This document shows, piece by piece, positions 1-11,567 of a stretch of DNA of 64,000 nt (its first letter is position 1; every line of letters begins with the position of its first letter). The notes beneath the pieces are model-generated. The model was given only the letters and a program-made list of their open reading frames with translations, did not search any database and had not been told where the DNA came from. Location of the stretch: assembly GCA_947685225.1 (NCBI GenBank), contig CANTUV010000035.1, positions 7,633,501-7,697,500 of the forward strand, written 5' to 3'. A program made the position numbers and the translations under genes. Source of the DNA: Garcia nutans (Eukaryota > Streptophyta > Magnoliopsida > Malpighiales > Euphorbiaceae).

Positions 1-12
1 TTTCACTTTTTC

Positions 13-113
13 GTTGAAAAATACTGTAGCTGTACCGAATGTGTACTGTTAAAACACCATAGTTATACTGAATATCCACTGTTGAAACACTGTAGCTGTC
101 CCTGATGGCCACT
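13..113. repeat. Short tandem array, about 33-bp unit, three copies
   Basis: Three consecutive diverged units begin at 13, 48 and 81. Each starts GTTGAAA or GTTAAAA, carries a core like CTGTAGCTGT and ends in CACT or TACT. Lengths are 35, 33 and 33 bp. The array may continue to the left of the window. No coding potential is visible, and its origin is unknown. Confidence 0.6.
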
Positions 114-1613
114 TTTCCTACCTTTTCTACTTTCTCAATTTTTTTCGTTGAAACTTGTAAAATATTTTTTAATTTTTTTTATTTCCCTAACTCATCTATT
201 AATATTCTAAAAATTTTATGTACTTAAAAATTAATTAATTAACTTAAAATATAATTTATGTTAATTAATTTTAAATTATTATATATATATTTTTATATAT
301 ATTTATTTAATTTATATTTTTTTAAAAATTATATATTATAAAAATTATTAAATTTTTTTTAATATAAAATATAATTCGTACTTTGTATATAGATATATAT
401 AATTATATGTAACATATACCCATATATATATATATTGACATCTAACTAATATATATCGATAATATTTTTTTAAATAAAATTTAACAAGTAGTAAATCATA
501 TAACTAACTTAAAAATAGCTTTCAAAAATATTACAAAAATACTTTAAAATATAAATTTTTTTCAAAACTATGTTAAAAACTTGTACATTAAAAAATGTGG
601 AGCCTATAAATTATAAAAATTTTATTTTTTATTTATAATATATATAATATATACTAATATATATTGATATATATATATATATTTATATTTACATATATTT
701 ATATATATTGTTATTTTTTAGTTAAAATATATATAATATATATAGACATACACCAACATATATATAACATATACATTTATTCTTTTATAATGTATACTTA
801 TATATATTTAGTTATATATAACATATACCAATATATATTATTATTATTTTCAATATATCTAATTATATGTAATATATACTCAAATCTATCTAAACATATA
901 ATTAATAAAAAAATATTAAAATAATTAAAATAATTTAAACTGTTTTGATTAACACATTTTTTATAAAATTATAATTAATTAATTAGTAGCTAATTATGAA
1001 ATTATAAAAATTGATATTCATTACAAAATTATATACTTTTTTTTTATAAATTATTCATTTGGAGTTAAATTGGGTGGAATGGGTAATTTTTATATTGAAT
1101 TTTAAATGCACCTGTATATTTAGAAAATCAAATTCAATACTTCTAGTTAAGTTAAAATAATATTAATTGATTTACATGCTCGATGGTTATATACTATTAT
1201 TGCAGGAAAAAAATTTCAAGTAAACTTCCTTTATTTGCTAATCAAGCAATCAAATCTAAATTAGTGGGGAAAAAAAAAGTAAAAGTGATAATTACTATTA
1301 AATTTTCTATATAAATGTAGACATTGGTATTGGAAATCTATTTGTAAAGGTCTTTACTTTTTATTTCTCTTAATTTACTTTTGATCCCTGCATGTTAAAT
1401 AGTCACAAAAGCCACACCTAATATTCCTAAATTGCTCTATGATTGTTATTTTTGTTTTAATTTTCAACTTTTGTTAATATTGTTAAAACTCACCCCACAC
1501 ACAAAAGATTATAAGAAATATAATAAACCTACAATTAGAAAAGTAACTCAACCAAAATAATATAGATTGTTAATAACATAGGTTATTTTATATTATAAAG
1601 CCTAATTTATTAT
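114..1613. other. AT-rich spacer with TA microsatellites
   Basis: The stretch is extremely AT-rich, with many runs of alternating TA (for example around 270-300, 420-440 and 640-860). The open frame at 664-924 encodes almost only Ile, Tyr and Phe, as expected from random AT sequence, and is not a gene. I see no promoter, RNA gene or transposon terminus that I can support. Confidence 0.7.
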
Positions 1614-2179
1614 AAATTTAATATACTCTTATCTTTACTAAAATTATTAATTGTATCTACAAATATTATTTTTTTTAAGAGTTATATTTTTTTCTTATTG
1701 AAAGATATTTATTTTTAAAATTATATCCTAAAATGTGTCTTTAAACAAATCAAAAAAGAATTTTCTTGTATATCATCTTATTATAAAAAAAAATTCTGTT
1801 GAAAAAAAATTTATATAAAGAATAATAATCAAATATATTTTAGAATAAAATTATAGCAATTTTATTATAATATGTTAATCAATATATTCTCTTACTAAAT
1901 TTAATATACTCTTATCTTTACTAAAATTATTAATTGTATCTACAAATATTATTTTTTTTAAGAGTTATATTTTTTTCTTATTGAAAGATATTTATTTTTA
2001 AAATTATATCCTAAAATGCGTCTTTAAACAAATCAAAAAAGAATTTTCTTGTATATCATCTTATTATAAAAAAAAATTCTGTTGAAAAAAAATTTATATA
2101 AAGAATAATAATCAAATATATTTTAGAATAAAATTATAGCAATTTTATTATAATATGTTAATCAATATATTCTCTTACT
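1614..2179. repeat. Tandem duplication, 2 x 283 bp
   Basis: The segment 1614-1896 is repeated directly at 1897-2179. By eye I find one difference, AATGTG near 1734 against AATGCG near 2017. The unit is AT-rich and non-coding. It begins with AAATTTAATATACTC and ends with ATTCTCTTACTA. The near identity in low-complexity DNA points to a recent duplication, or possibly an assembly artefact. Confidence 0.9.
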
Positions 2180-3561
2180 ATGCTATTTTTTTCTTACAAT
2201 ATATGATTTTTTATAAAAGAAAATAAAGAGAAAATAATAATTATATTAATATATTTGATTGACGTAAGAGGCCCAACGCTTGAACAAGAGAAGAGCATTT
2301 TCACAATTTGGATTAAAAAGATGAAAAGCAAGATCTTCTCCTTTACTTGTTAATCAATCAATCGCCACACTTTTTTTTTTTTAAGTATATGCAGATGACG
2401 TAGATGCACTGGAGATTTTCGGAAGGTCATCAACGTTGCACAAAAAAAGAACGGAATGCCTAATTTTGAAATAAAAAAACCATAAAAAAGATAAAAATTA
2501 AAAATTAAAAATAAAAAATACTTAATAAAAACTGAAAATAAAAATAAAAATATAATATATGGTGTAATTTTTTAAAGTTATTTTGTATTATAAACCCGAC
2601 TTATCATAAGTCCAATATATCCTAATTTAATTTAACTCTATAAAATTTGACACAAATAGTTGATTTTTAATATTTTATTTAAACTTGTGCAAATATTGTA
2701 TCAATATGATATTTTTTTTTTATGAAAATTCAATTTGAAACATAAATGTATGATTTGACATTTAAAAATACATATCAAATTATATATTTGCATATTTTAT
2801 TAAAATTAATTTTACAAACATAGAAGTATTCAATTGAAATAAACAAATGAAGGCACTAGGATGCTAGGCATATAATGTAAAAATTAATCATTTTATAACT
2901 TAATACAGAGAAAACATTGTATAGTATATTAACATAACAAGATCATTATTTTCTATATATTATTAATTTGCAATTCGCAATAAATTTTAATATATAGATA
3001 GAAAAAAAATCAAATGATAAAAATATTTAAAAAATAATCTTTAAAATTGAATATTTGAGAAACATAATGAGTTCGAACTTGAACTTATTTCGAATCCAAC
3101 TGCAATTTGAGCACAAATAAACTCGTTCAGGAAAATTTATTGCATGTTAATGAGTTTGAGTTCGAATGATACTTATTCATAAAAACTTACCAGATTTTCA
3201 TGAGATAATTAAAATTGAATTCTAACATGTAAATTAATTTAATACCGTAAATAAAATCAATTCAAGTCGAACTGGAACATAACAAATTTTAAATGAGTTA
3301 AACTTAACCCTGAATAATAATAAATAACTACTCGGTTGGGTACGTTTATATTTTTAATAAATGGTAATAATTTGAAGTATTAATTAATTTTCAATTTTAA
3401 GTTGTAACTGTAACCTTTTTAAAAGAAAAAAAGGTATTTGTACAAACTTTTGTATACAAACTCTGTAGAAACAATATAAAATTTCGAAATTGCCCTAATT
3501 ATATAATAAGCTATTTTCTTTTTTTTTTTCTTCATTAAACTTTACCTCCAATTTTTCTAAT
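2180..3561. other. AT-rich spacer, no gene seen
   Basis: Non-coding AT-rich DNA lies up to the copia insertion. A slightly more complex stretch at 2258-2460 has no convincing reading frame. I see no RNA gene or transposon end. Confidence 0.6.
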
Positions 3562-3566
3562 AATGA

Positions 3567-4055
3567 TGTGGATGTTTGACTCTGTAATTTGACTTGGCTT
3601 TTGTTGGACTAAGTGAAACGCACCGTTTTTGTTTAGGGTTAAACTCGGTAATGGTACTTAGTATATATACTGCTGTTAAGGGTTAGGGTAACAGAGATTT
3701 TTTCCTTTCTGTTTCTACATTTTCTCTCTCCAGCGGCGCGATTATTTCTGCTCTGCTAGGGTTTGATCGATCTTTGCTGTTTCTTGTAAATAACCTGTTA
3801 CAAGTGTGTTATCATCTTGTTCTGTGAGTGATTAAGAGTGAAGAAAGGTTGATCTGTGAGAAAAGGGTTGTTTTGAGAGGCTGTAATCTGTCATCTGTAA
3901 TCTTTGATTCTGATTAGTGGATTGATCGACTGAGGATCTCCTCCTCCTTGGATGTAGGCTTTCTTTGTGAAAGCCGAACCAAGTAAATCTGCTGTGTTGT
4001 GTTTTTTGTGTTTTCTTTCTTTCTGGTTCTGAAATCTGAGCTTGAAATCGTAACA
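3567..4055 (+). repeat. 5' LTR of copia-1
   Basis: This 489-bp LTR has TG...CA ends. A TATA-like box lies at 3662-3668. A perfect 7-bp stem (GGCTTTC with GAAAGCC, 5-nt loop) lies at 3957-3975 in the presumed U5 part. It matches 8473-8961 except for three single-base differences. Confidence 0.96.
3662..3668 (+). promoter_or_regulatory. TATA-like box of the copia-1 LTR promoter
   Basis: TATATAC-type sequence lies about 95 bp into the LTR, followed downstream by a transcribed-leader-like region. LTR promoters normally sit here. The same sequence occurs in the 3' LTR near 8568-8574. Position and motif are seen; function is inferred. Confidence 0.5.
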
Positions 4056-4056
4056 G

Positions 4057-4068
4057 TGGTATCAGAGC
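4057..4068 (+). other. Primer binding site (initiator tRNA-Met)
   Basis: TGGTATCAGAGC lies one base after the 5' LTR. It is complementary to the 3' end of plant initiator tRNA-Met, the usual minus-strand primer of copia elements. Confidence 0.92.
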
Positions 4069-4344
4069 GATCGCGATTTCGGTGACTCAGGTTGTATCTC
4101 TCCTTGTTTTTTGTTTAAACACTTTTCTGTTTTGACAAGTTTTTTTTTCTTCTCTGACTTCTAGGGTTTTCTGTTCTTCTCTGGTTCAACCGAGAAATTA
4201 TTTTTTTTAATCTTGATTTCTGTTTTTCTTTTTCTTGTTATTTACTACGATAGATCTGTTGATTACTGTTTTGTTGTTTCAGGTCTAATCGAAGGAAGAA
4301 AAGAATAAACTAAATCGCTCTGAAACCCTAAAAACAGAAGAGTG

Positions 4345-5193
4345 ATGTCTATCACTAAGATCAACGTCGAAAAATTCGACGGAAAGGGGGATTTCGCCAT
4401 CTGGAAAGAAAAGATGTTAGCCATACTCATTCAACAGAAGTGTAAAAGGGCACTGGATGGTCTGGAAGCACTTCCTGCAAACCTTGATGATACTGCAAAG
4501 CAAGATCTGATGGATCTTGCTTACAGTACAATTATTTTGAATCTTGCAGATTCGGTACTCAGAAAGGTAAGGGGTAAGTCTACTGCTCCTGATCTTTGGG
4601 CTAAATTGAATGAACTCTATGCTGTAAGGTCTATGTCCAGGATAGCTTTTTTAAAGGAACATATATTTAGTTTTAAAATGGACTCTCAAAAATCTATAGA
4701 TGATAACCTTGATAATTTTCAAAAATTAATTCTGGAACTTGCTGATGCAGGGGAAGAATTAAGTGGGAAAAATCAGACGATTATCCTCCTTAATTCTATC
4801 TCTGAGAACTACCAAAATGTGAAAGATGCTCTTAAATATGGTAGGGATAAGCTCACTGTGGATGATGTGATGAATGCCCTTAAGCTAAGAGAATTGGAGA
4901 TTAAAACTGTTAATAAACAGAAAACCAGTACTGAGGGATTGTATGTTAAAGAAAAATCTAAAGGAAAAAAGAAAAGAATTAAATTTAAATCTCAAGATAA
5001 TAGTCAATCACATCACTCTAATAACAATTCTACACAGTCTGACAAGTTTAGTAGTCAAAACACAAATAACACTAGCAAATTTGATAGAACATGCTACTAT
5101 TGTAAGAAAAAGGGTCATATTAGAAAGTTTTGTAGAGAGAGATTAAAAAAGATAGAACAGAATAACAATAATGAGTCTGGAGCAGCAAATTAA
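4345..5193 (+). CDS. Copia-1 Gag (capsid and nucleocapsid) protein
   Basis: This is the Gag region of the retrotransposon polyprotein, which forms the cytoplasmic virus-like particle. The best start is the ATG at 4345; a GTG just upstream is less likely. The N-terminal two thirds match the copia-type gag (UBN2-like) fold, with FDGKGDFAIWKEKM near the start and a helical region rich in Leu and Lys. A Lys, Ser and Asn-rich linker leads to a CCHC zinc knuckle of the form CX2CX4HX4C near residues 250-264 (CYYCKKKGHIRKFC). The frame ends at TAA 5191-5193. The same frame continues into protease without interruption, so this stop is probably a lesion in an originally fused gag-pol frame. It leaves Gag itself essentially whole. 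Confidence 0.85.
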   Translation: MSITKINVEKFDGKGDFAIWKEKMLAILIQQKCKRALDGLEALPANLDDTAKQDLMDLAYSTIILNLADSVLRKVRGKSTAPDLWAKLNELYAVRSMSRIAFLKEHIFSFKMDSQKSIDDNLDNFQKLILELADAGEELSGKNQTIILLNSISENYQNVKDALKYGRDKLTVDDVMNALKLRELEIKTVNKQKTSTEGLYVKEKSKGKKKRIKFKSQDNSQSHHSNNNSTQSDKFSSQNTNNTSKFDRTCYYCKKKGHIRKFCRERLKKIEQNNNNESGAAN

Positions 5194-8100
5194 TCAACAC
5201 ATGTTGATGATATTGAAGCTCTAACTGTTACTGACAATAGGAATACTGATGTTTGGATCCTAGACTCAGCTTGTTCTTTTCATATGACTCCACATAGGCA
5301 TTGGTTCACACACTATCATGATTTGGCTGGTACTAATGTGTTAATGGGAAATGATACTTCATGTAAAGTGTTAGGTATTGGCTCTGTTAGATTGTCAATG
5401 TGGGATGGTAAACTGGTTGAGCTAACATAGGTCAGACATATACCTGATTTGAAGAGAAATCTTATTTCCTTAGGATATTTAGAAGAATTGGGCTTATATC
5501 ATATAGGCAGAGATGGATTTCTAAATGTCTTTAAAGGGAATAGGTGTATTATGAAGGGTAAAAGAATAAACAGGTTATATCATCTAGAAGCATCATCAGT
5601 AACTGATGTTGCAGCCAACACTGAGTCCAGTTGCAACTCCACCATTCTGTGGCATAGGAGGTTAGGCCACATTGGCTTTAATGGGCTGGAAAAACTCTAT
5701 AAACAAGGGGCATTAGACATAAATGAGTTTGACAAACCAAATACCTGTGAGAGTTGTGTAATGGGAAAAACACATAGACACAGCTTTGGTTTTGCCAAGT
5801 ATAGAGCTAAGGAATGTTTAGAATATATTCACAGTGATCTTTGGGGGTCACCTAACATACCTATGTCATTGTCTGGATCACAGTACTTTGTCACATTCAT
5901 AGATGATTTTTCTAGGAAAGTCTGGATATATTTTCTGAAAAATAAAAATGATGTTTTTAATAAATTCTGTGAATGGAAAATGTTAGTTGAAAACCAAAAG
6001 GACTGTAAAATTAAAACTCTAAGGACAGACAATGGACTTGAATTCATAAACAATCAGTTTAATGAATTCTGTACCAGAAATGGTATTGGAAGGCATAGGA
6101 CTTGCACATATACACCTCAACAGAATGGTGTAGCTGAAAGGTTTAATAGAACTATTCTAAATAAAGTTAGATGCTTGCTGTTTGAGTCTGGATTAGGTAG
6201 GAAATTTTGGGCAGAAGCTGCTTTCACAGCTTGTTACCTAATTAATAGGTCACCAGCCTCTGCTATAAACTTTAAATGTCCAAATGAAATCTGGAATAGA
6301 AGATCAGTCTCATATTTGCATCTGAGAACTTTTGGGTGTATTGCATACATGCATAATCAACAAAGTAAGCTAGATCCTAGAGCAAAAAGGTGTGTCTTTG
6401 TTGGTTACCCAGCTGGGGTTAAGGGGTACAAACTGTGGATCCCTGCAGAAAATAAAATGGTAATTAGTAGGGATGTAACCTTTAATGAGAGTGAATTTTA
6501 TAAGACTAACTTGCAGATGAAGCAATATGAGTTAAACTCAGACCTTGACATCTTTGAGGTGGAGTTAGACAGGTTCAAGCCAACTGATCAGACAGCTCCT
6601 TCTCAGGATTTAAATGATGTTGCAGAAAATGAAGAACATGTGCAAGCTGATGGTTCTGACCAAGATTCAGAACATGAAGATCATGATCTGGCTGGTTACA
6701 TGTTAACCAGAGACAGACAGAGAAGGGAAACCAGAAGACCAGCAAGGTTAAATGATTATTCCTTCAATACTGTTAATGCTGAATTAACTGCATTTGCTTT
6801 TATGTCTGCAGCAGTCATTGAAACAGGTGAACCAATCAGCTATGAGCAAGCTAAGGCTAGCTCAAGCTGGAAGTTCTGGAAAGCTGCCATGGAAGAGGAA
6901 ATGGCATCTTTGATAAAGAATCAGACCTGGAAATTGGTTCCTAAGCCTCAAGGTAAGAAAATAATTGGCTGCAAGTGGATTTACAAAGTAAAACCTCCTA
7001 TTCCTGGCCTAGATAAAGCAAGGTATAAAGCTAGGGTAGTTGCTAAAGGTTTTTCTCAAAGAGAAGGCATTGATTTTCATGAAATCTTTAGTCCAGTTGT
7101 TAAACATGTTTCAATAAGATTAATAATGTCTATAACAGTTTTGTTGAACTTGGAATTAGAACAGATGGATGTCAAGACAGCTTTTCTGCATGGTAATCTT
7201 GAAGAAGAGCTGTACATGACTCAACCAGAAGGTTTTGTGGTAACTGGTAAGGAAAATTATGTGTTTACTGCAGAAATCTTTGTATGGTCTTAGGCAAGCA
7301 CCAAGGCAATGGTATAGAAGATTTGATGAATTTATGATTAGTAATAGATTTAAAAGAAGCTGTTATGATCCATGTGTTTACTATTCTGTTTTGCCAAATG
7401 GAATGAGCATATATTTGTTGTTATATGTAGATGATATGCTAATTGCTTGTAAGTGTATGTCTGAAATTAACAAGTTGAAATCCAAACTGTCTAAAGAATT
7501 TGAAATGAAGGACTTAGGTCCAGCCAGGAAAATTCTTGGTATGAACATAGTTAGGAATAGAGATAAAGGCATTTTGTTGTTAAATCAAACTGACTATGTG
7601 TCTAAATTTCTTGAAATGTTTGGTCTAGATAAAATCAGAGTTGTTTCTACTCCAATAGGTTCACAATTCAAGCTGCATTCAAATTCTAAACCACTTACTG
7701 TTGCTGAAGCTGATTATATGAAAAATGTATCATATCAAAATGTGGTTGGAAGCATTATATATGCCATGATCTGTACAAGACCTGACATAGCATATGGGGT
7801 CAGTTTAGTGAGTAGATTCATGAGTAATCCAAATAAAACTCACTGGGATGCTGTTAAATGGTTGTGTAGATACCTGCATGGTTCAAAAATAGTAGGTTTA
7901 ATGTTTAAACAGTCTGATAAGCATGATTTTGATGTGACTGGTTTCTGTGACTCTGATTTTGCTGCTGATTTGGATAAAAGAAGGTCAATTACTGGTTATT
8001 GTTTCATATTTGGCAATAATATTGTAAGTTGGAAATCAAGCCTACAGCATATAGTGGCCCTGTCAACCACAGAGGCCGAATATATAGCTTTGACAGAAGC

Positions 8101-8398
8101 TGTCAAAGAAGCTTTGTGGATCAAAGGTATTGTATCTGAGTTGGGGTTTTCTCAAAGCAAAACTTGTGTGTATTGTGACTCTCAAAGTGCTATTCATTTA
8201 AGTAAGAATAGTGTGTTTCATGAGAGAACAAAACACATTGATGTGAGGTTACATTTCATTAGAAATGTGATTTCAAAGGGTAAAGTTGCTGTTGAGAAGA
8301 TCTCTACTCTTAATAATCCTGCTGATATTCTAACTAAGGCTGTTTCTGTTTCTAAATTTCAGGATGCATTAAGCATGCTTGGAGTTCAGAAAGTTTGA
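5194..8398 (+). pseudogene. Copia-1 Pol (protease, integrase, RT, RNase H), broken
   Basis: Pol follows Gag in the same frame. The protease signature DSACSFHMT lies near 5263-5290. A TAG stop at 5428-5430 interrupts it. Integrase follows, with an HHCC zinc region (HRRLGHIG to CESCVMG), then the catalytic Asp, Asp and Glu region with TDNG and TPQQNGVAERFNR. Reverse transcriptase begins near 6880 (WKAAMEEEM, RYKARVVAKGF). The frame is lost near 7260-7268 by a two-base loss in a GT run, and RT continues in the next frame at about 7259 with SLYGLRQAP and the catalytic YVDDM. RNase H follows (DKRRSITGYCF, TTEAEYIAL, KHIDVRLHFIRN) and ends at 8398. Catalytic motifs survive, so decay is limited to three lesions. 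Products would act in particles and the nucleus if supplied intact. Confidence 0.9.
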
Positions 8399-8461
8399 AC
8401 ATAAAGATGGTTATTACCTGAGGAGGAGAACTGAATGTTGATCAACCAGAATTTCAGAGTC

Positions 8462-8472
8462 AGGTGGAGATA
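8462..8472 (+). other. Polypurine tract of copia-1
   Basis: AGGTGGAGATA directly precedes the 3' LTR at 8473. This is the expected place for plus-strand priming. The tract is short and contains two T residues. Confidence 0.7.
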
Positions 8473-8961
8473 TGTGGATGTTTGACTCTGTAATTTGACT
8501 TGGCTTTTGCTGGACTAAGTGAAACGCACCGTTTTTGTTTAGGGTTAAACTCGGTAATGGTACTTAGTATATATACTGCTGTTAAGGGTTAGGGTAACAG
8601 AGATTTTTTCCTTTCTGTTTCTACATTTTCTCTCTCCAGCGGCGCGATTATTTCTGCTCTGCTAGGGTTTGATCGATCTTTGCTGTTTCTTGTAAATAAC
8701 CTGTTACAAGTGTGTTATCATCTTGTTCTGTGAGTGATTAAGAGTGAAGAAAGGTTGATCTGTGAGAAAAGGGTTGTTTTGAGAGGCTGTAATCTGTCAT
8801 CTGTAATCTTTGATTCTGATTAGTGGATTGATCGACTGAGGATCTCCTCCTCCTTGGATGTAGGCTTTCTTTGTGAAAGCCGAACCAAGTAAATCTGTTG
8901 TGTTGTGTTTTTTGTGTTTTCTTTCTTTCTGGTTCTGAAATCTGAGCTTGAATTCGTAACA
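8473..8961 (+). repeat. 3' LTR of copia-1
   Basis: This 489-bp LTR ends in ACA directly before target duplication AATGA (8962-8966). Three substitutions separate it from the 5' LTR. The U5 stem-loop and TATA-like box are both conserved. Confidence 0.96.
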
Positions 8962-8966
8962 AATGA

Positions 8967-10426
8967 AGTTTGATGTTTTCCAATGCTTTGATTATTGTGA
9001 TTGTGGTGGATAATAATTTAATTGAATTTTGATTTTTAAGAATAAAAAATGCAAAAATGAAATAAAAAAGATAATAAAAAAATAAAAGTAAGAAAAAGTA
9101 GAAATTATCATACTTACCCACTAATATTAGCTAAAATTGTTAAAAGAGTTTTTGATGAGATAATGAGATTGAGATCTACAAATTTTTGTGGTGCCACACC
9201 TATGTAGCCTTATTTTTTAATATTTCTATTTGTGGGTGTCACTGTTAATTTATTTAATTGTAATGTATTAGTTTTTTTTTTTTTTCATCCGATTAGTTTA
9301 ATTAGGTATTACTGAATTCAGATTACACCTCACCAGCTTTATATGTATGGGTGAGAAAAAAATTGAGAATTAAAATAGAATAAACCAAATTTAATTTATT
9401 TTTTAATTTAATTCAATTCAATTTGATTTAATTTTAATTTGAAATTTAATTTTAATATAAATTTATTTATTTAGTTTGATTTAATTTATATGAAAAAATT
9501 AAAATTTTTTATATATAATTGACAAATAAAATTAATCAAATTATTTAATGAAAAGTTGATGAAATCGTTTGATTACGGTGCTATCTATATATAAATGCTT
9601 AAAACTCACGACATTTTATTACACTAAAAGTATATTATTTACTTTTATAAAGAAAGTATACATTTATTTATAGAAAAGTGTTATAGTGGTTGAAAATTAT
9701 TTTAAGAAATTAGCGTATTTTATCAGTTTATTTCATATTATTGTGTTGTCCATGTAATTTCAGCAAACAGGCTTGGTCATATTTTTTCACTTTTATTTAT
9801 TTGTTTTTTAATATTTAAAAAATTAGGATGTAAATTTAAACTTCTTATTTAATTGAAAAATATATTATCTGTGAATAAGAATTGCAAATCTCTTTTTTTT
9901 TTTCAATTATTTGGAAATAAATCGACTGAATTGATAAAAAAAGAAAATATTACAAATATTTTTGGACAATAAAGTTTGAGATTTGATTTTATTGATAACA
10001 TTCACTTTCTAATACTCCTAATTTTGAAAATATATTTAAGAAAGAATTTTAAAAACAATATTGTCAGTTTAAACACGTGAAAATAAATAAATCAAGAGTA
10101 GGAAAGAACATATTAAATAATGCACATTTTATCTCACCGTACTGCTAATTTTGACTTAGGAGTTGTTCATTTAGAAGATCCACCTGTTGATTTACTTCTC
10201 TGTTTGTTTTATGATCTTATCGGTACTTCGTACCTTTGATATAGTTGTTTCTTTCTTCTCTGTTGCACCCAAAAAAAATAAAAAAAAAAAAGAATGCACA
10301 TTTTAAAAAAATATTTCTTTTTATTATACAATATAGTTTATAATTTAGTGTATTTGAGCTCAATAATATTTGTATATAAAATATATTAAAATTGAGTCAT
10401 TAAATATTAAAGTATATATTATTTAA
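8967..10426. other. AT-rich spacer
   Basis: No gene was found. The stretch contains one copy of a dispersed repeat (9103-9555, listed separately). The remaining sequence, including 9600-10420, is low-complexity AT-rich DNA with no supported frame. Confidence 0.6.
9103..9555 (+). repeat. Dispersed AT-rich repeat, copy 1
   Basis: The segment starts near ATTATCATACTTAC and runs through TTAATTTATTTAATTG to TGACAAATAAAATTAATC. It aligns in the same order and orientation with 11905-12236. The second copy is shorter and diverged. No termini or target duplications are obvious, so its class is unknown. Confidence 0.6.
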
Positions 10427-10427
10427 T

Positions 10428-11300
10428 AGGCTAAATAATTATAAAGTCCCTGAAATTTTACATATTATACTAGTTAGTTCCTGTATTTTCAACATTTAAT
10501 TTTTGCATCCTTTAATTTTTAAAAATTAAAATATTTAGTCATTTTATAAATATTTTCATCCTCAAAATATTAGTCAATTATTTTGATATTATAAAATAAT
10601 TTATTTATTTTTTATTTATATATATTTTTCGTTATTATTTGTTAAGTCATGCTTATTTTTAATTTTATTTATATTTCTTATACATAATTTATTTTAATTT
10701 TATAAATATTTTAATAAGTTATTTTAATTTTTATAAAGATAAATATATTATTAATTTATATATATTCTTACAAAGATAAATATATTATAAAATAACTTAT
10801 TTGCCCTTCATTTATATATATTTATCTTTATTACTTATTAAATTAAATTTATTTTTAATTTTATTTTTTATACAGATCGTCTGCAAAATAATAAAAATAT
10901 TATTTATATTATTTAAAAATATTTTTTTAGTAATACCTATAAAATTAAAATAAATGATATATATAGATTGTCTACAAAATAATAAAAGATATTATTCGTA
11001 TTATTTAAAATTATTTTTTAATAATATTTATAAAATTAAAATAAATTATGTGTAAGAAATATAAATAAAAGTAAAGATAAGCATGACTTAATAAATAATA
11101 AATATATATATAAGGAAAAATAAATATATTATTTTATAATATTAAAATAATTGACTAATATTTTTAGGATAAAAATATTAACAGAATGACTAAATAATTT
11201 AATTTTTGAAAACTGGAGAATGCAAAAATTAGATGTTGAAAATACAAAGACTGACTAATATAATATGTAAAACCTCAGAGATTTTATACTTATTTAGCCT
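10428..11300. mobile_element. Foldback (long terminal inverted repeat) element, non-coding
   Basis: The first about 200 bp, beginning AGGCTAAATAA, are repeated in inverted orientation at the right end, which finishes TTATTTAGCCT. Matching blocks include the segment around TTTTCAACATTTAATTT on the left and AAATTAGATGTTGAAAA on the right. Inverted similarity extends further inward (AGTCATGCTT at about 10645 against AAGCATGACT at about 11080). A 7-bp direct duplication ATTTAAT flanks it (10421-10427 and 11301-11307), but AT-richness makes the exact boundary uncertain by one or two bases. An internal roughly 90-bp direct repeat lies at 10875-11050. No coding frame is present. A Mutator-like MITE is possible, although a 7-bp duplication is not typical of that group. 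Confidence 0.75.
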
Positions 11301-11567
11301 ATTTAATATGTACAATAGAAAATGTTTTTTTAAATATTTGATTGAGGAAAAAATGGCGGCTATAGAAATATGAGTAATATCACAGGCTAATTTTTTTTAT
11401 TAATAATGAAAATTTATTCATCCATGAATTTCAAATAAAATCAAGGAATTAATATAAAAAAATAATATATACAGTTAAAGAGATATTTAAAATAATTAAA
11501 GAATCACAATTTGAATATTTTTGATAAATTATGTTTATAAAGTAGATTAATTAATATGTAAGCTACT

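Larger units (their letters stand above)
3567..8961 (+). mobile_element. Ty1/copia LTR retrotransposon, complete but coding-defective (copia-1)
   Basis: The element is bounded by two 489-bp LTRs that start TGTGGATG and end GTAACA. It is flanked by the 5-bp target duplication AATGA (3562-3566 and 8962-8966). A primer site for initiator tRNA-Met follows the 5' LTR, and a purine-rich tract precedes the 3' LTR. Inside, one ancestral reading frame runs gag, protease, integrase, reverse transcriptase, RNase H, the copia order (integrase before RT). The LTRs differ at only three positions, so insertion was recent. Two in-frame stops and one frameshift interrupt the polyprotein, so this copy cannot make all its proteins by ordinary translation. 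Protein motifs resemble the Tork-like copia group, but I have not tested lineage by phylogeny. Confidence 0.96.

Noticed and set aside
664..924. 86-codon open frame rich in Ile, Tyr and Phe
   Set aside because: It arises from TA-repeat DNA, starts at TTG, and has no protein-like composition.
4057..4068. Possible tRNA gene at TGGTATCAGAGC sites (also 18136, 48882 and 53990)
   Set aside because: Only the tRNA 3'-end complement is present next to LTRs; these are primer sites.
8738..9121. 127-codon - strand frame across the copia-1 3' LTR end
   Set aside because: It spans the LTR and flanking host DNA, so it cannot be an ancestral gene, and there is no homology I recognise.
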